From assembly GCF_017916255.1 (NCBI RefSeq), contig NZ_CP072827.1, positions 558,001 to 622,000 on the forward strand: a stretch of DNA of 64,000 nucleotides, given 5' to 3'. The DNA comes from Streptomyces mobaraensis NBRC 13819 = DSM 40847 (GTDB lineage: Bacteria > Actinomycetota > Actinomycetes > Streptomycetales > Streptomycetaceae). Position 1 is the stretch's first letter; each line of letters opens with the position of its first letter. A program made the position numbers and the translations under genes. The notes under the pieces are model-generated. The model did no database searches. It was not told the DNA's origin and worked only from the letters and a program-made list of their open reading frames with translations. Positions 43,054-52,655 of the stretch are shown here, piece by piece.

Positions 43054-44420
43054 CCGTGGACGACGCACCCGACACCCCGCTGGACGTCCTCGCCGGGCAC
43101 CGCCGTGCCGGCCGCGGCGACCGGCCGGCCCTGGCGGACCGGCGGCGGTCGGTGACCTACGCCGAGCTGGAACGGGAAGTCACCGAAAGGGCGAGGGCGT
43201 TGAGCGGCACGGGTGTCGGCCCTGGCGTGCCCACCGCCGTCGTCCTCACCTGCCTGCTGGAGTCCGTGGCCGACTTCGCCGCCGCGCTGTCCCTGGGCGC
43301 CGCCGTCCTGGTGCTGCAAGAGCGCGTCGGCGGCGCCGAACGGGCCGCCACGCTGGACGACTTCGGCGCCGAACTCCTCGTCGCCGACGGCCGGGTGGCA
43401 CGACCGCGGCCGGGCGGGCGGAACGCGGGGGCACCGGCGTTCGCCGTCGCCAGCTCGGGGACCGGCGGCCGGCCCAAGGTGATCTCCCGGGAGTGGCCGG
43501 GCACGTTCCGCAACTCGGCCGCGTTCGCCCGCCGGTTGGAGCTCGACGCCGACGATGTCGTGCTCACCACCAGCCCGCTCGGGCACAGTTACGCGATCGA
43601 GGCGGGCACCCTCGCCGTCCTCGCGTCCGGCGCCTGCCAGGTGGTGCCGTCCGGCCCGCTGACCCCGGCCCGGGCCGCCGCCCTGGCCGAGCGGCACCGG
43701 CCGACCGTCCTGCAGACCGTCCCGCTCGTCCTCGACTGGTGGGGGCGCGGCGGCGTGCCACGCGCGGGCCGGTGGAAGCGGTGCGTCAGCGCGGGCGAGG
43801 CCCTGCCGCCCGCCGCGGCCGGGCCGTGGCACGCCGCCGGGATCCCCGTCCTCGACCACTACGGCAACTCCGAGCTGGGCCAGCTCACCCTGGGCCCGGC
43901 CGGCGGCGAGGGCGTCGGCCGACCGCTGCCCGGCGTCGGACTGCGGGCCGGTACCACCGGTCCGGGGCCGGTGACCGCGCGCTTCCCCGGCCTCTCCCCC
44001 GTCCGGATGCGGCAGGGCCGGCCCGTACCGCTCGCCGACGCGGACGGCTGGGTCGCCACCGGCGACCTCGGCGTCCTCGGACCCGGCGGCGGGCTCCGGC
44101 TGACCGGCCGCGCCGACGCGCTCATCAACGTCGGGGGCAACAAGGTCTCGCCCACCGAGGTGGAGGCCGTCCTGCGCGGCCTGCCCGGGGTGGGCGACTG
44201 CGCCGTCGTGGGACGGCCGGGGCCGGCGGGCGGGACGCAGGTGTGGGCGTTCGTCGAGGCCGACGCCCGCGACTTCGACGCGGCGGCCCTGCGCCGCCGG
44301 GCCGGCGAGCTGCTGACGCCCGTGAAGGTGCCCACGGTGATCCGCCGGGTCGACGCACTGCCGAGAACGCCCAGCGGGAAGATCCGGCGCGGCCCGCTCA
44401 TGACGGACGGCGGCGGCTGA
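43050..44420 (+). CDS. AMP-dependent acyl-CoA/ACP ligase
   Basis: 456 residues. Adenylate-forming enzyme: A3 AVASSGTGGRPKVISREW, DHYGNSELGQLTLG, WVATGDLG, INVGGNKVSPTEVEAVL and the C-terminal catalytic Lys in PRTPSGKIRRG. The small size is typical of aryl-CoA ligases. It should activate the hydroxybenzoate starter for transfer to an ACP or CoA. ATG overlaps the upstream stop (ATGA). Confidence 0.9.
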   Translation: MTVDDAPDTPLDVLAGHRRAGRGDRPALADRRRSVTYAELEREVTERARALSGTGVGPGVPTAVVLTCLLESVADFAAALSLGAAVLVLQERVGGAERAATLDDFGAELLVADGRVARPRPGGRNAGAPAFAVASSGTGGRPKVISREWPGTFRNSAAFARRLELDADDVVLTTSPLGHSYAIEAGTLAVLASGACQVVPSGPLTPARAAALAERHRPTVLQTVPLVLDWWGRGGVPRAGRWKRCVSAGEALPPAAAGPWHAAGIPVLDHYGNSELGQLTLGPAGGEGVGRPLPGVGLRAGTTGPGPVTARFPGLSPVRMRQGRPVPLADADGWVATGDLGVLGPGGGLRLTGRADALINVGGNKVSPTEVEAVLRGLPGVGDCAVVGRPGPAGGTQVWAFVEADARDFDAAALRRRAGELLTPVKVPTVIRRVDALPRTPSGKIRRGPLMTDGGG

Positions 44421-44471
44421 TCCGCCCACCGTACGACCACTCGCACGCCCACCGACGAAAGGGAATCCGAC

Positions 44472-44777
44472 ATGACCGGACCGACCGACGGAAACGGCGC
44501 CACTCCCCGGCTGCCCGACCGCGAGGACGCGATGAGGCTCGTCACGACCGTCCTCGCGGAACGCCCCCACCTCCCCGACCGGCTCGACGAGAGCGCCACC
44601 CTGGACGAGATCGGGATGGACTCCCTCGATCTGATCGTGGTGTTCTCCCGCTTCGAGGACGCGTGGGGCGTGCCCTACAGCGAGGAGGAGACCGACTGGA
44701 CGGTCTTCGACAACCTCGGTCACCTGGCCGACACCCTGGTCGCCCGCGCCCGGGCCGCCGTGCGGGAGCCGCGGTGA
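44472..44777 (+). CDS. Acyl carrier protein (second)
   Basis: 101 residues; AAGGGA upstream of the ATG. The carrier Ser51 lies in [19 protein letters not shown]. It is not closely similar to the first ACP. It overlaps the BtrH-like gene, which suggests that its acyl cargo is the substrate of that protein. Confidence 0.9.
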   Translation: MTGPTDGNGATPRLPDREDAMRLVTTVLAERPHLPDRLDESATLDEIGMDSLDLIVVFSRFEDAWGVPYSEEETDWTVFDNLGHLADTLVARARAAVREPR

Positions 44778-45805
44778 CGGGGACGGCCGCCGTCCCGCGG
44801 TTCGACCCCGGCGCGGCGCTGGGCTGGGGGGACCGCGCGCTGGACGGGCTCAACTGCGTGCTCCGCTGCGTCGAGGCGGTGCTGCGGTTCCGGGGCCTTC
44901 CTCCGCCGGCGGTCGCGCGGGCGCTCAACGGCCCGCTGGACCCGGTGGGCCGGGACCTCGCCCGGGACTTCGACGGCTGCCGGGTGACGTACCGGACGGC
45001 GTTCGACGACGGCGCCCGCAACGTGCCGTTCGTGCTGGAGCGGCTGGCCGCCGGGGAGCCGGTGATGGTGCTGCCGGACCGGTACCACCTGCCCGGCGAC
45101 GTGTACGAGGGCCGCTTCCACTTCCACGACCACGCCGTGCTGGCGGTCGGCTGGTCCCCGGCCGACGGCGTCGTCACCGTGCTGGACACCGATGCCGACC
45201 CGGCCGACGGCTTCCGGCGGCGGTGGACGCTGACGCCCGCGCTGCGGGCGCTGTTCACCTGGGTGGGCACGGTGGCGGCGACCGGCCCGCCGGACGAGCG
45301 GGACCCGGCGGAGTACCTGGCCGGGCGGCTGGACCGGGACACCGCGCTGCTGTCCGCCGGCGCGCGGGCGCTGCGCGGCCTCTTCGACGAGCTCGACGGG
45401 CTCGCCGCGCGCGGCCTGGGCCCGGTGCCGGCCCGGGCGCTGCACGTGCTCGTCCTGGGCGACCTCCAGCCCCAGCTGTTCCTCTACGCGCACGCGCTGG
45501 GCCCGCCGGACGGCCTCTCCCCCGCCGTGGCCGCGGTGCGGACCGCCGCGCTGGACGCCCGGCTGCGGGCGAAGCGGCTCGGCACCGCCCTGATCGCGGC
45601 GCACGAGCAGCCGGACCCGCCCGCGGTGTACCCGCGCGTGCTGGCGCTGGGCCGTCCGCTGCTGGCCGCGCTGGACCGGCTGCGGGAGGCGATGGTCGCG
45701 GCGGGCGGCCGGGAGGGTCCCCGGGATCCGGGTGCGGCGGACCGGCTGCGGGCCCGGTTCGCGCGCATCGAGGAGACGTGCTTCCCCGTCGGGGAGGCGC
45801 GGTGA
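44774..45805 (+). CDS. BtrH-like acyltransferase, candidate amide synthase
   Basis: 343 residues. The N-terminal half matches the BtrH N-terminal domain, a cysteine-peptidase-like fold: candidate nucleophile Cys28 in [17 protein letters not shown], His120 in [13 protein letters not shown], Asp138 in VTVLDTD. BtrH moves a gamma-glutamyl-AHBA chain from an ACP to the amine of ribostamycin. Here an ACP gene overlaps it directly and an aminocyclitol pathway lies in the cluster, so I infer it joins the cinnamoyl-ACP to the aminocyclitol amine. The second half is helical and unassigned. Confidence 0.75.
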   Translation: MTGTAAVPRFDPGAALGWGDRALDGLNCVLRCVEAVLRFRGLPPPAVARALNGPLDPVGRDLARDFDGCRVTYRTAFDDGARNVPFVLERLAAGEPVMVLPDRYHLPGDVYEGRFHFHDHAVLAVGWSPADGVVTVLDTDADPADGFRRRWTLTPALRALFTWVGTVAATGPPDERDPAEYLAGRLDRDTALLSAGARALRGLFDELDGLAARGLGPVPARALHVLVLGDLQPQLFLYAHALGPPDGLSPAVAAVRTAALDARLRAKRLGTALIAAHEQPDPPAVYPRVLALGRPLLAALDRLREAMVAAGGREGPRDPGAADRLRARFARIEETCFPVGEAR

Positions 45806-46542
45806 GCGGCCGGGCCGCGCTGGTGACCGGCGGTTCCGGGCCGCTGGGCCGGGCCGTCGCGCACGCGCTGGCCGCCGCCGGGCACGCGGTCGCCGTGCAC
45901 GCGCACCGCAACGCGGGCGCGGCGGCGGACGTGGCCCACGCGCTGCGTGCGGCGGGCGCGGCGGCCGTGGCGGTGACGGCCGACCTGTCCCGGCCGGACG
46001 GCGGGAGGCGGGCGGTCGACGCGACCGTGGCGGAGTTCGGCCGGCTGGACGCGCTCGTCGTCAACTCCGGGGTCCACCGGGACCGGCTGCTGCTCGACGT
46101 GCCGGACGAGGAGTGGGAGGAGCAGGTGGCGGTCAACCTGGGCGGCGCGTTCCGCTGTCTGCGGGCCGGGGTGCGGGCCATGCTCCGGCGGCCCGGCGGG
46201 CGGGTGGTGCTGGTGTCGTCGGTGGCAGGGCTGCGCGGGCGGCCGGGCCAGGCGGCGTACGCGGCGGGCAAGTCGGGGCTGCACGGGCTGGCGTGGACGG
46301 TCGCCCGGGAGTACGGGCGGTACGGCCTGACCTGCAACTGCGTGGCCCCCGGCCTGGTCGCCGGGACGCCCGCGCACGACGGCCTGCCGGAGCGGGCGCG
46401 CGAGGACGTCGTCCGCCGTACCCCGCTCGGCCGGCCGGCCCGGCCCGAGGAGGTCGCCGCGGTCGTGGCCTTCCTGTGCTCCCCCGCCGCGTCGTACGTG
46501 ACCGGGCAGGTGATCGCGGTGGACGGCGGACTGACGGTCTGA
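45802..46542 (+). CDS. 3-oxoacyl-ACP reductase (FabG-like SDR)
   Basis: 246 residues. [13 protein letters not shown] loop, catalytic Ser139-Ser140, Tyr153 and Lys157 (VSSVAGL and AAYAAGKSG) and the C-terminal [16 protein letters not shown] are those of FabG. It would reduce the beta-keto group left by the condensing enzymes, before dehydration by the MaoC protein. GTGA overlap with the preceding gene. Confidence 0.93.
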   Translation: MSGRAALVTGGSGPLGRAVAHALAAAGHAVAVHAHRNAGAAADVAHALRAAGAAAVAVTADLSRPDGGRRAVDATVAEFGRLDALVVNSGVHRDRLLLDVPDEEWEEQVAVNLGGAFRCLRAGVRAMLRRPGGRVVLVSSVAGLRGRPGQAAYAAGKSGLHGLAWTVAREYGRYGLTCNCVAPGLVAGTPAHDGLPERAREDVVRRTPLGRPARPEEVAAVVAFLCSPAASYVTGQVIAVDGGLTV

Positions 46543-46585
46543 GGTCATGTCAGATATGGGGCGAGCAAGGCGAGATGGAGGAAGT

Positions 46586-47875
46586 GTGACCGAACGGGTG
46601 CTGTTCTTCCCCTGGGCCTGGGGCGGCGGCGCGGCCTACACCGGCCGCTGCCTGGTGCTGGCGGCGGAACTGGCCGCGGCGGGCGCCGAGGTGGCGTTCG
46701 CGGACTGCGGTGTGACGGCGATGGTGCGGGAGGCCGGGTTCCCGGTGCTGGACTCCGGGCCCGACGCGCCCCGGCCGCCGGCCCGGCACCCGACGCCGCC
46801 GTACCTGCCGTTCGCCGATGTGGAGCGGGTGTTCGCGGTCGCGGCGACGTTCCACCGGATCGAGCGCGTCCGGCGGCGGCTGGCCGCGGACGCCCGGCTG
46901 ATCGAGGAGTTCCGGCCGACGGCGGTCGTCATCGACATGTACCCCACCGCGGCGCTCGCCGCCCGCGCGGCCGGCGTGCCGGTGGTCTCGCTCGCCGACG
47001 CCGACTTCGTCACCCCGCGCGCGAACGGCTGGATGCCGTGGTCGACCGTCGCGCCGCGCGACCTGCTGCCGCACCCCTCCAGCCTGCCGGTCTGGGACGA
47101 GGTGTCGCGCGGACTCGGGCTGGGCCCGGTGGCGCGGGCGGAGCACCTGCTGTGGGGGGACGTCACCCTGGTGTCGAGCGACCCCGGCCTCGAACCCCTG
47201 GACGGGCCGCCGCACCGGGGCACGCCGCACTACGTCGGCCCGATGTACTGGAACCCGCCGGCCGCCGCCCCGGAGCCGCCGCGCACGGACCGGCCGCGGG
47301 TGTACGTCACCATCGGCAGCGGCGGCAACGTGGCCCGGCGGGCGCTCCAGAACGTCCTGGACGCCTGCGCGGAGCGGCCCTGGACCGTGTACGTGTCGAG
47401 CGGCTTCGCCTTCGAGGGCGGTCTGGTGGTGCCCGACAACGCGGTGGTGGCGGGCTTCACCGGCCTGGACGCGCCGCTGGCCTGGGCGGACGTGGTGGTG
47501 AGCCACGGCGGTTCGGCGACGGTGCTGGCCGCGCTGCTGCACGGGAAACCGTCGGTCGTCATGCCGTTCATGTCCGAACAGGAGCTGAACGGACGGCAGT
47601 TGGCGGAAGCGACCGGCGCGGGGGTGCTGCTGCGGACCAGTGCGACGACCCCGCGCGGGCGGCTCGCCTTCACCGACCGCACCTCCGGCCCGGCCGACGG
47701 CCCCTACGTGCCGACCGAGGATATCCGGCGGGGCGTCGAGGACGTCCTGGCCGATCCGCGGTACACCGAACGGGCGGCCGAGTGGGGCGCCCGGCTGCGG
47801 GCCCGCCGGGAGGCTGCGGACCTCGTCGGCCTGGTCCGGTCCGCCGTCGCGCCGACCGCGGGGGTACGGCGATGA
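46586..47875 (+). CDS. GT1 (MGT-type) glycosyltransferase
   Basis: 429 residues. GT-B fold: RVYVTIGSGGNVARRAL in the linker and the donor-site signature WADVVVSHGGSATVLAALLHGKPSVVMPFMSEQELNG (47487-47591). I chose GTG at 46586, with GGAGG upstream. It is the only glycosyltransferase in the cluster, so it should transfer the fucofuranosyl unit to the phenol of the aryl moiety. GT1 enzymes usually use UDP or TDP sugars; a GDP sugar here would be less usual. Confidence 0.88.
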   Translation: MTERVLFFPWAWGGGAAYTGRCLVLAAELAAAGAEVAFADCGVTAMVREAGFPVLDSGPDAPRPPARHPTPPYLPFADVERVFAVAATFHRIERVRRRLAADARLIEEFRPTAVVIDMYPTAALAARAAGVPVVSLADADFVTPRANGWMPWSTVAPRDLLPHPSSLPVWDEVSRGLGLGPVARAEHLLWGDVTLVSSDPGLEPLDGPPHRGTPHYVGPMYWNPPAAAPEPPRTDRPRVYVTIGSGGNVARRALQNVLDACAERPWTVYVSSGFAFEGGLVVPDNAVVAGFTGLDAPLAWADVVVSHGGSATVLAALLHGKPSVVMPFMSEQELNGRQLAEATGAGVLLRTSATTPRGRLAFTDRTSGPADGPYVPTEDIRRGVEDVLADPRYTERAAEWGARLRARREAADLVGLVRSAVAPTAGVRR

Positions 47876-48882
47876 GCGGGGGTACGGCGAGGGGCGAGGG
47901 TCCGGTCGTCGGTCTGCTGGGCTGCGGGCGGATCGGCGCGCTGTACGCCGCACACCTGGCCGCGCTGGGCCCGCACCGGCTGGTGTGCGTGGACGTCGTC
48001 CCGGAACGCGCCGAGGCGCTGGCCCGGAAGGCGCCCCGCGGGTCCGTCGCGGACTCGGTCGAGGTCCTGGTTTCCCGGGGCTGCGACGCGGCGCTGGTGA
48101 CGGCGGCCACCACCAGCCACCCGGAACTGGTCGCGGAGCTGGTCGGGGCGGGGGTGCCGACGCTGTGCGAGAAGCCGCTGGCCGTCGATCCGGCGACGAC
48201 CGAGGCGCTCGGCCGGGCGGCCGAACGGCGGGGTGTGCCGCTGTGGGTGGGGTTCCAGCGCCGCTTCGACCCCGGCTTCGCCGGCCTGCGGGCCCGCGCC
48301 GCCGCCGGCGACCTGGGGCGGGCGCACGTCCTCCGGCTGGTCTCGCACGACATGGCCCCTCCCCCGCTCGCCCGGCTCCGGGAGAGCGGTTCGGTCTTCA
48401 CCGACCTGATGCTGCACGACTTCGACCTGGTCCGGTGGCTCACCGGCCGGACGATCGTCCGGGTGACCGCCGACGGCGCGGCCTTGGCCTGCCCCGAACT
48501 GGCGGACCTCGGCGACTTCGACACGGTCACCGCCATGCTGCGGCTCGACGACGGCACCCTCGCGGTCCTCACCGCCGGCCGCCGGCAGCCCCTGGGCTAC
48601 GACGTACGGGCCGAACTGCTGGGCGAACAAGGCAACTTGGAGGCGACCCCCACGGGCGCGGCCGAGCCCGGCGCGGGCGGTGCGCCGGCCCCTCGCCACC
48701 AGGGCTACTGGGACCGCTTCGCCACCGCCTACCGCACCCAGTTGCGCGCCTTCCTCACCACCGCCGCCGGCGGCCCGCCCGCCCCGGCCGCGGCCGGCTG
48801 GCGCGACTCCCACGCGGCCCTGCGCTGCGCGCTGGCCGCGGAGCGGTCGGTGGCGGGGGGATCGGTTCCGGTGGCGTTGTGA
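47872..48882 (+). CDS. Inositol 2-dehydrogenase-like Gfo/Idh/MocA oxidoreductase
   Basis: 336 residues. N-terminal Rossmann fold VVGLLGCGRIGALYAAHLAA, the CEKPLAVDP motif with the conserved Lys, and FTDLMLHDFDLVRWLTG with the catalytic Asp/His. It matches the role of Hyg17, which oxidises myo-inositol to a keto-inositol for transamination. ATGA overlap with the glycosyltransferase gene. Confidence 0.9.
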   Translation: MSGGTARGEGPVVGLLGCGRIGALYAAHLAALGPHRLVCVDVVPERAEALARKAPRGSVADSVEVLVSRGCDAALVTAATTSHPELVAELVGAGVPTLCEKPLAVDPATTEALGRAAERRGVPLWVGFQRRFDPGFAGLRARAAAGDLGRAHVLRLVSHDMAPPPLARLRESGSVFTDLMLHDFDLVRWLTGRTIVRVTADGAALACPELADLGDFDTVTAMLRLDDGTLAVLTAGRRQPLGYDVRAELLGEQGNLEATPTGAAEPGAGGAPAPRHQGYWDRFATAYRTQLRAFLTTAAGGPPAPAAAGWRDSHAALRCALAAERSVAGGSVPVAL

Positions 48883-49500
<618 letters not shown>

Positions 49501-50769
49501 ATGTCCGATCTCGCCACGCTCCCGACCGCCCCCGCCCGCGCCCTGGAGCGGGACTTCCGCCTGCTCTGGATCGGCAGCGGCATCAGCCAGCTCTGCGGGA
49601 TGGCGACGGTCGTCGCCTTCCCGCTGCTCGCCGCCCGGACGCTGGGGGCGACGGTCGGTGAGGTCGGGCTGATCACGGCGGCGGGCTATCTGCCGTGGCT
49701 GGTGCTGACGCTGCCCGCCGGTGTGTACGGCGCGCGGCTGCGCCCGCGGACGCTGCTGCTCCTCGCCGACCTCGGCCGCGCGGTGATCGTCACCATGGTG
49801 CCGGTCCTGGCGGCGACGGGGCACCTGGCGCTGTGGCACCTCTACCTGTCGAACGTGCTGGTCAGTTGCGCGACGGTGTTCTACGAGATCGTGTACCTGT
49901 CCATGCCGCCGCGGATGCTGCCCAAGGACCGGCTCGTGCACGGGAACGTCCGGCTGCAGATGGCGCGCGCGGTGTCGCTGGCCTTCGGTCCGGCGGTGGC
50001 CGGGTTCACGGTGCAGGTGCTGGGGCCCGAGCGGGCCCCGCTGCTCAACGTGGGCGGTTTCGCGGCCTCCGCGGCGTGCAATCTGCTGATGAGGGCGCAG
50101 ATCGAGGCCCCCGGCGCGGCGCCGGGCACGGCGGGCCGCGCGACGGGCCTGTGGGCGGAACTCGCCGAGGCGTTCCGCTTCGTGGCGCGACGACCGGTCA
50201 TCCTGGCGTCGATCGCGGGTTCCGCCCTGGGGAACTGCTGCTTCGCCGCGTACGAGGCGCTCGTCGTCCTCTTCCTGGCCGACGACGTCGGGGTGGCCCC
50301 CGGCACTCTGGGCCTGCTGATCGGCTCGGTGGGCATCGGCGGGCTGGTCGGGGCGTTCGGCGCGGGCCGTGTCGCGCGGCGGCTGGGCACGGCCCGCGCG
50401 GTCTGGACCCCCGCGGCGGTGTGCGCCCCCGCGGGACTGCTGCTGCCGCTGACCCGGCCGGGCACCGGGCTGTTCCTGTTCCTGTCCGGGGCGCTGCTGT
50501 TCCACGCGGGGTACGCCGTGTTCACGGTCGGCCAGGCCACGCTCGTCCAACTCCTCACCCCGGCCGACCTGTTGCAGCGGACGGTGGCCTGCGTCCGGTT
50601 CGTCAGCCGCGGCATGCTCTTCGTCGGCGGCCTGGTCGGCGGCGCGCTCGGCAGCCTGTTCGGCCCGCGGCTCGGGCTGGCCGTCGTCATGCTCCTCTGG
50701 ATCGGCGCGCCCCTCGTCACCGCCTCTTCCCGACTGCGGTTCTGGCGGGACATTCCCCCTACGGAGTGA
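49501..50769 (+). CDS. MFS exporter
   Basis: 422 residues, about twelve membrane segments. FRLLWIGSGISQLCGMATVVAFPLL and GVYGARLRPRTLLLLADLGRA (loop 2-3) place it in the MFS_3/enterobactin-exporter type. The ATG follows AAAGAGAGC. Probable antibiotic efflux; the hygromycin A cluster has a transporter (Hyg19) at the same relative position. Confidence 0.9.
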   Translation: MSDLATLPTAPARALERDFRLLWIGSGISQLCGMATVVAFPLLAARTLGATVGEVGLITAAGYLPWLVLTLPAGVYGARLRPRTLLLLADLGRAVIVTMVPVLAATGHLALWHLYLSNVLVSCATVFYEIVYLSMPPRMLPKDRLVHGNVRLQMARAVSLAFGPAVAGFTVQVLGPERAPLLNVGGFAASAACNLLMRAQIEAPGAAPGTAGRATGLWAELAEAFRFVARRPVILASIAGSALGNCCFAAYEALVVLFLADDVGVAPGTLGLLIGSVGIGGLVGAFGAGRVARRLGTARAVWTPAAVCAPAGLLLPLTRPGTGLFLFLSGALLFHAGYAVFTVGQATLVQLLTPADLLQRTVACVRFVSRGMLFVGGLVGGALGSLFGPRLGLAVVMLLWIGAPLVTASSRLRFWRDIPPTE

Positions 50770-50789
50770 CCACACTGCGGAGTGACCAC

Positions 50790-51905
50790 ATGTCCGAAAC
50801 GATCGACATCGTCATCACGACCATCGGCTCCGGGGAGTTCCTGGAGCACTACGCCGACACCCTGGCGGAGGGCGGTGCCCGGCTCGTCGTCATCCCCGAC
50901 CGCCGGACACCCGCCGCCTTCCACGCGGCCTGCGACCGGGCCCGCGCCCGCGGCGCCGCGATCCTCTCGCCGGACGTGGCGGAGCAGGACCGGCTGCTGG
51001 CGAAGCTGGGCGTGCCGGAGCTCGTGCCGTACGACTCGGACAACCGGCGCAACATCGGCTATCTGCTGTCGTACCTGAACGGCAGCGCGTGCGCCGTGTC
51101 CATGGACGACGACAACCTGCCCGCCGTGAGCCCGTTCCTGGACGAGCACCGGGTGGTGCTGGAGGGACCGGCGCGGCACCGTACGGTGTCGTCGCCGTCC
51201 GGCTGGTTCAACTGCTGCGACCTGCTGGACGTGACGCCCTGCCGGGTCCACCCCCGGGGCTTCCCGTACGGGCCGCGCACGGACCCGGCCGCGCCGACGT
51301 GGACGGAGGAGACGGCCGACGTCCGGGTCAACGCCGGGCTGTGGCTGGGCGATCCCGACGTGGACGCGGTGACCAGGCTCGCCGTCCGCCCCACGGTGAC
51401 CGCCTACCGGGGGCCGGCCGCCGTCCTGGCGCGGGACACCTGGTGCCCCGTCAACTCCCAGAACACGGCGGTGCACCGGGACGCGCTGCCCGCCTACTAC
51501 TTCCTCCGCATGGGGCAGCCCGTCGGCGGCGCTCCCCTGGAGCGCTTCGGGGACATCTTCAGCGGGTACTTCCTGGCGGCGTGCACCAAGCACCTGGGCC
51601 ACTCCGTCCGCTTCGGCGGGCCCCTGGTCCACCACGAGCGCAACGCGCACGACCTCTTCGCCGATCTCACCGCCGAGCTGCCCGCGATCCGCTTCATGGA
51701 CGAACTGCTGGACTGGCTGCGGGAGTTCCGCCCGGATGGGAGTGACTACCGGGAGGCGTACGCCTCGCTGGCGCACGGCCTGCGGGAGTTCGCCGAGCAG
51801 GCGCGGGGCCCGGCCTGGACGCAGGACGCGCGGGCGTTCCTGCACCGGAGCGCCCACCTGATGCTCACCTGGCTGTCCGCCGTCCGCCGGATCGACGGCG
51901 GATGA
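50790..51905 (+). CDS. GDP-sugar pyranose-furanose mutase (MtdL/Hyg20-like)
   Basis: 371 residues. Related to plant reversibly glycosylated polypeptides/UDP-arabinopyranose mutases: the DIVITTIGSGEF start and the metal/nucleotide DDD motif in AVSMDDDNLPA (Asp106-108). MtdL from the A201A pathway converts GDP-galactopyranose to the furanose, and a homologue exists in the hygromycin A cluster. Here it should contract GDP-L-fucopyranose to GDP-L-fucofuranose. A 13-base direct repeat CGGAGTGACCACA (50762-50774 and 50778-50790) covers the junction with the MFS gene. Confidence 0.82.
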   Translation: MSETIDIVITTIGSGEFLEHYADTLAEGGARLVVIPDRRTPAAFHAACDRARARGAAILSPDVAEQDRLLAKLGVPELVPYDSDNRRNIGYLLSYLNGSACAVSMDDDNLPAVSPFLDEHRVVLEGPARHRTVSSPSGWFNCCDLLDVTPCRVHPRGFPYGPRTDPAAPTWTEETADVRVNAGLWLGDPDVDAVTRLAVRPTVTAYRGPAAVLARDTWCPVNSQNTAVHRDALPAYYFLRMGQPVGGAPLERFGDIFSGYFLAACTKHLGHSVRFGGPLVHHERNAHDLFADLTAELPAIRFMDELLDWLREFRPDGSDYREAYASLAHGLREFAEQARGPAWTQDARAFLHRSAHLMLTWLSAVRRIDGG

Positions 51906-51955
51906 GGGCGCCGGGCTCCACCGGGAGCACCGGCGCCGGGCGGTGGGGCGGGGGC

Positions 51956-52507
51956 TCAGCCCTTGGCGAGGATCGCGTCGACGGTCTCGCCGAGGGTCAT
52001 CTCGGAGCTGTCGAACCACGTTCCCCGACCGTCGAGTTCGGTGCGCATCGCCTCGTCGAGGAACGACCAGTCGTCGGCGAGCACCTTGTCCCGTTCGGCG
52101 ACGCGCCGGGCGACGACGTCCGCCGTGGGCGCGAGGACGATGAGGTGCAGCGGCAGGCCCTCCAACTGCTCCAGGTAGTAGTCGAGGTGCGCGCGCCGGA
52201 CGACCACGTCGTCGATGACGGGGACGACGCCGGCGGCGTGGAAACTGCGGGCGAGCACCGAGGCGTTGCGGGCGCGCAGCAGCAGCTGGCGGTCGGCCTC
52301 CAGGTCCTCCTCCGGGGAGGGCAGGTGCCCGCCGGAGACGATGAGTTCCTGGATGTGGTCGCCCTCGATGTGCGCGCCGAGGGGAAAGCGGCGGGCGAGG
52401 GCGGCGGACACCGAGCTTTTTCCGGATCCGGGAATGCCGATGACGAGATAGGCGTCGGACGCGGGTTCGGTATCGACGACCAGACCCTGGAAGGAGTTCT
52501 CCGGCAT
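51956..52507 (-). CDS. CPT-like antibiotic O-phosphotransferase, probable self-resistance
   Basis: 183 residues. P-loop NTPase with VIGIPGSGKSS (24-32), IEGDHIQELIVSG and VPVIDDVVVRRAHLDYYLEQL, much like chloramphenicol phosphotransferase and small sugar kinases. ATG at 52507 has AGGAG and GAGGAAG upstream. It is the only minus-strand gene between the two plus-strand blocks and is divergent from the acyltransferase gene. Hyg21 of the hygromycin A cluster is an O-phosphotransferase that inactivates the antibiotic by phosphorylating the sugar hydroxyl; I infer the same here. Confidence 0.82.
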   Translation of the reverse strand: MPENSFQGLVVDTEPASDAYLVIGIPGSGKSSVSAALARRFPLGAHIEGDHIQELIVSGGHLPSPEEDLEADRQLLLRARNASVLARSFHAAGVVPVIDDVVVRRAHLDYYLEQLEGLPLHLIVLAPTADVVARRVAERDKVLADDWSFLDEAMRTELDGRGTWFDSSEMTLGETVDAILAKG

Positions 52508-52655
52508 TCTTCCTCTACTCCTTTGTCGAAGGTGTCGCTTTCCGCATCGAAAGCGTCGAGCAGTGGTGCGCGCGGCGGCGCCGACCGGCCGGTGCGGCGA
52601 TCGTAGCAAGCACCGGCGTGCCACCCGATCCGATGCACCGGAACACGAGGGGCTT

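Noticed and set aside
51906..51955. GGCGCCGG/CCGGCGCC hairpin between the mutase and kinase genes as terminator
   Set aside because: The arms are short and the region is uniformly GC-rich, so the structure is not clearly above background.
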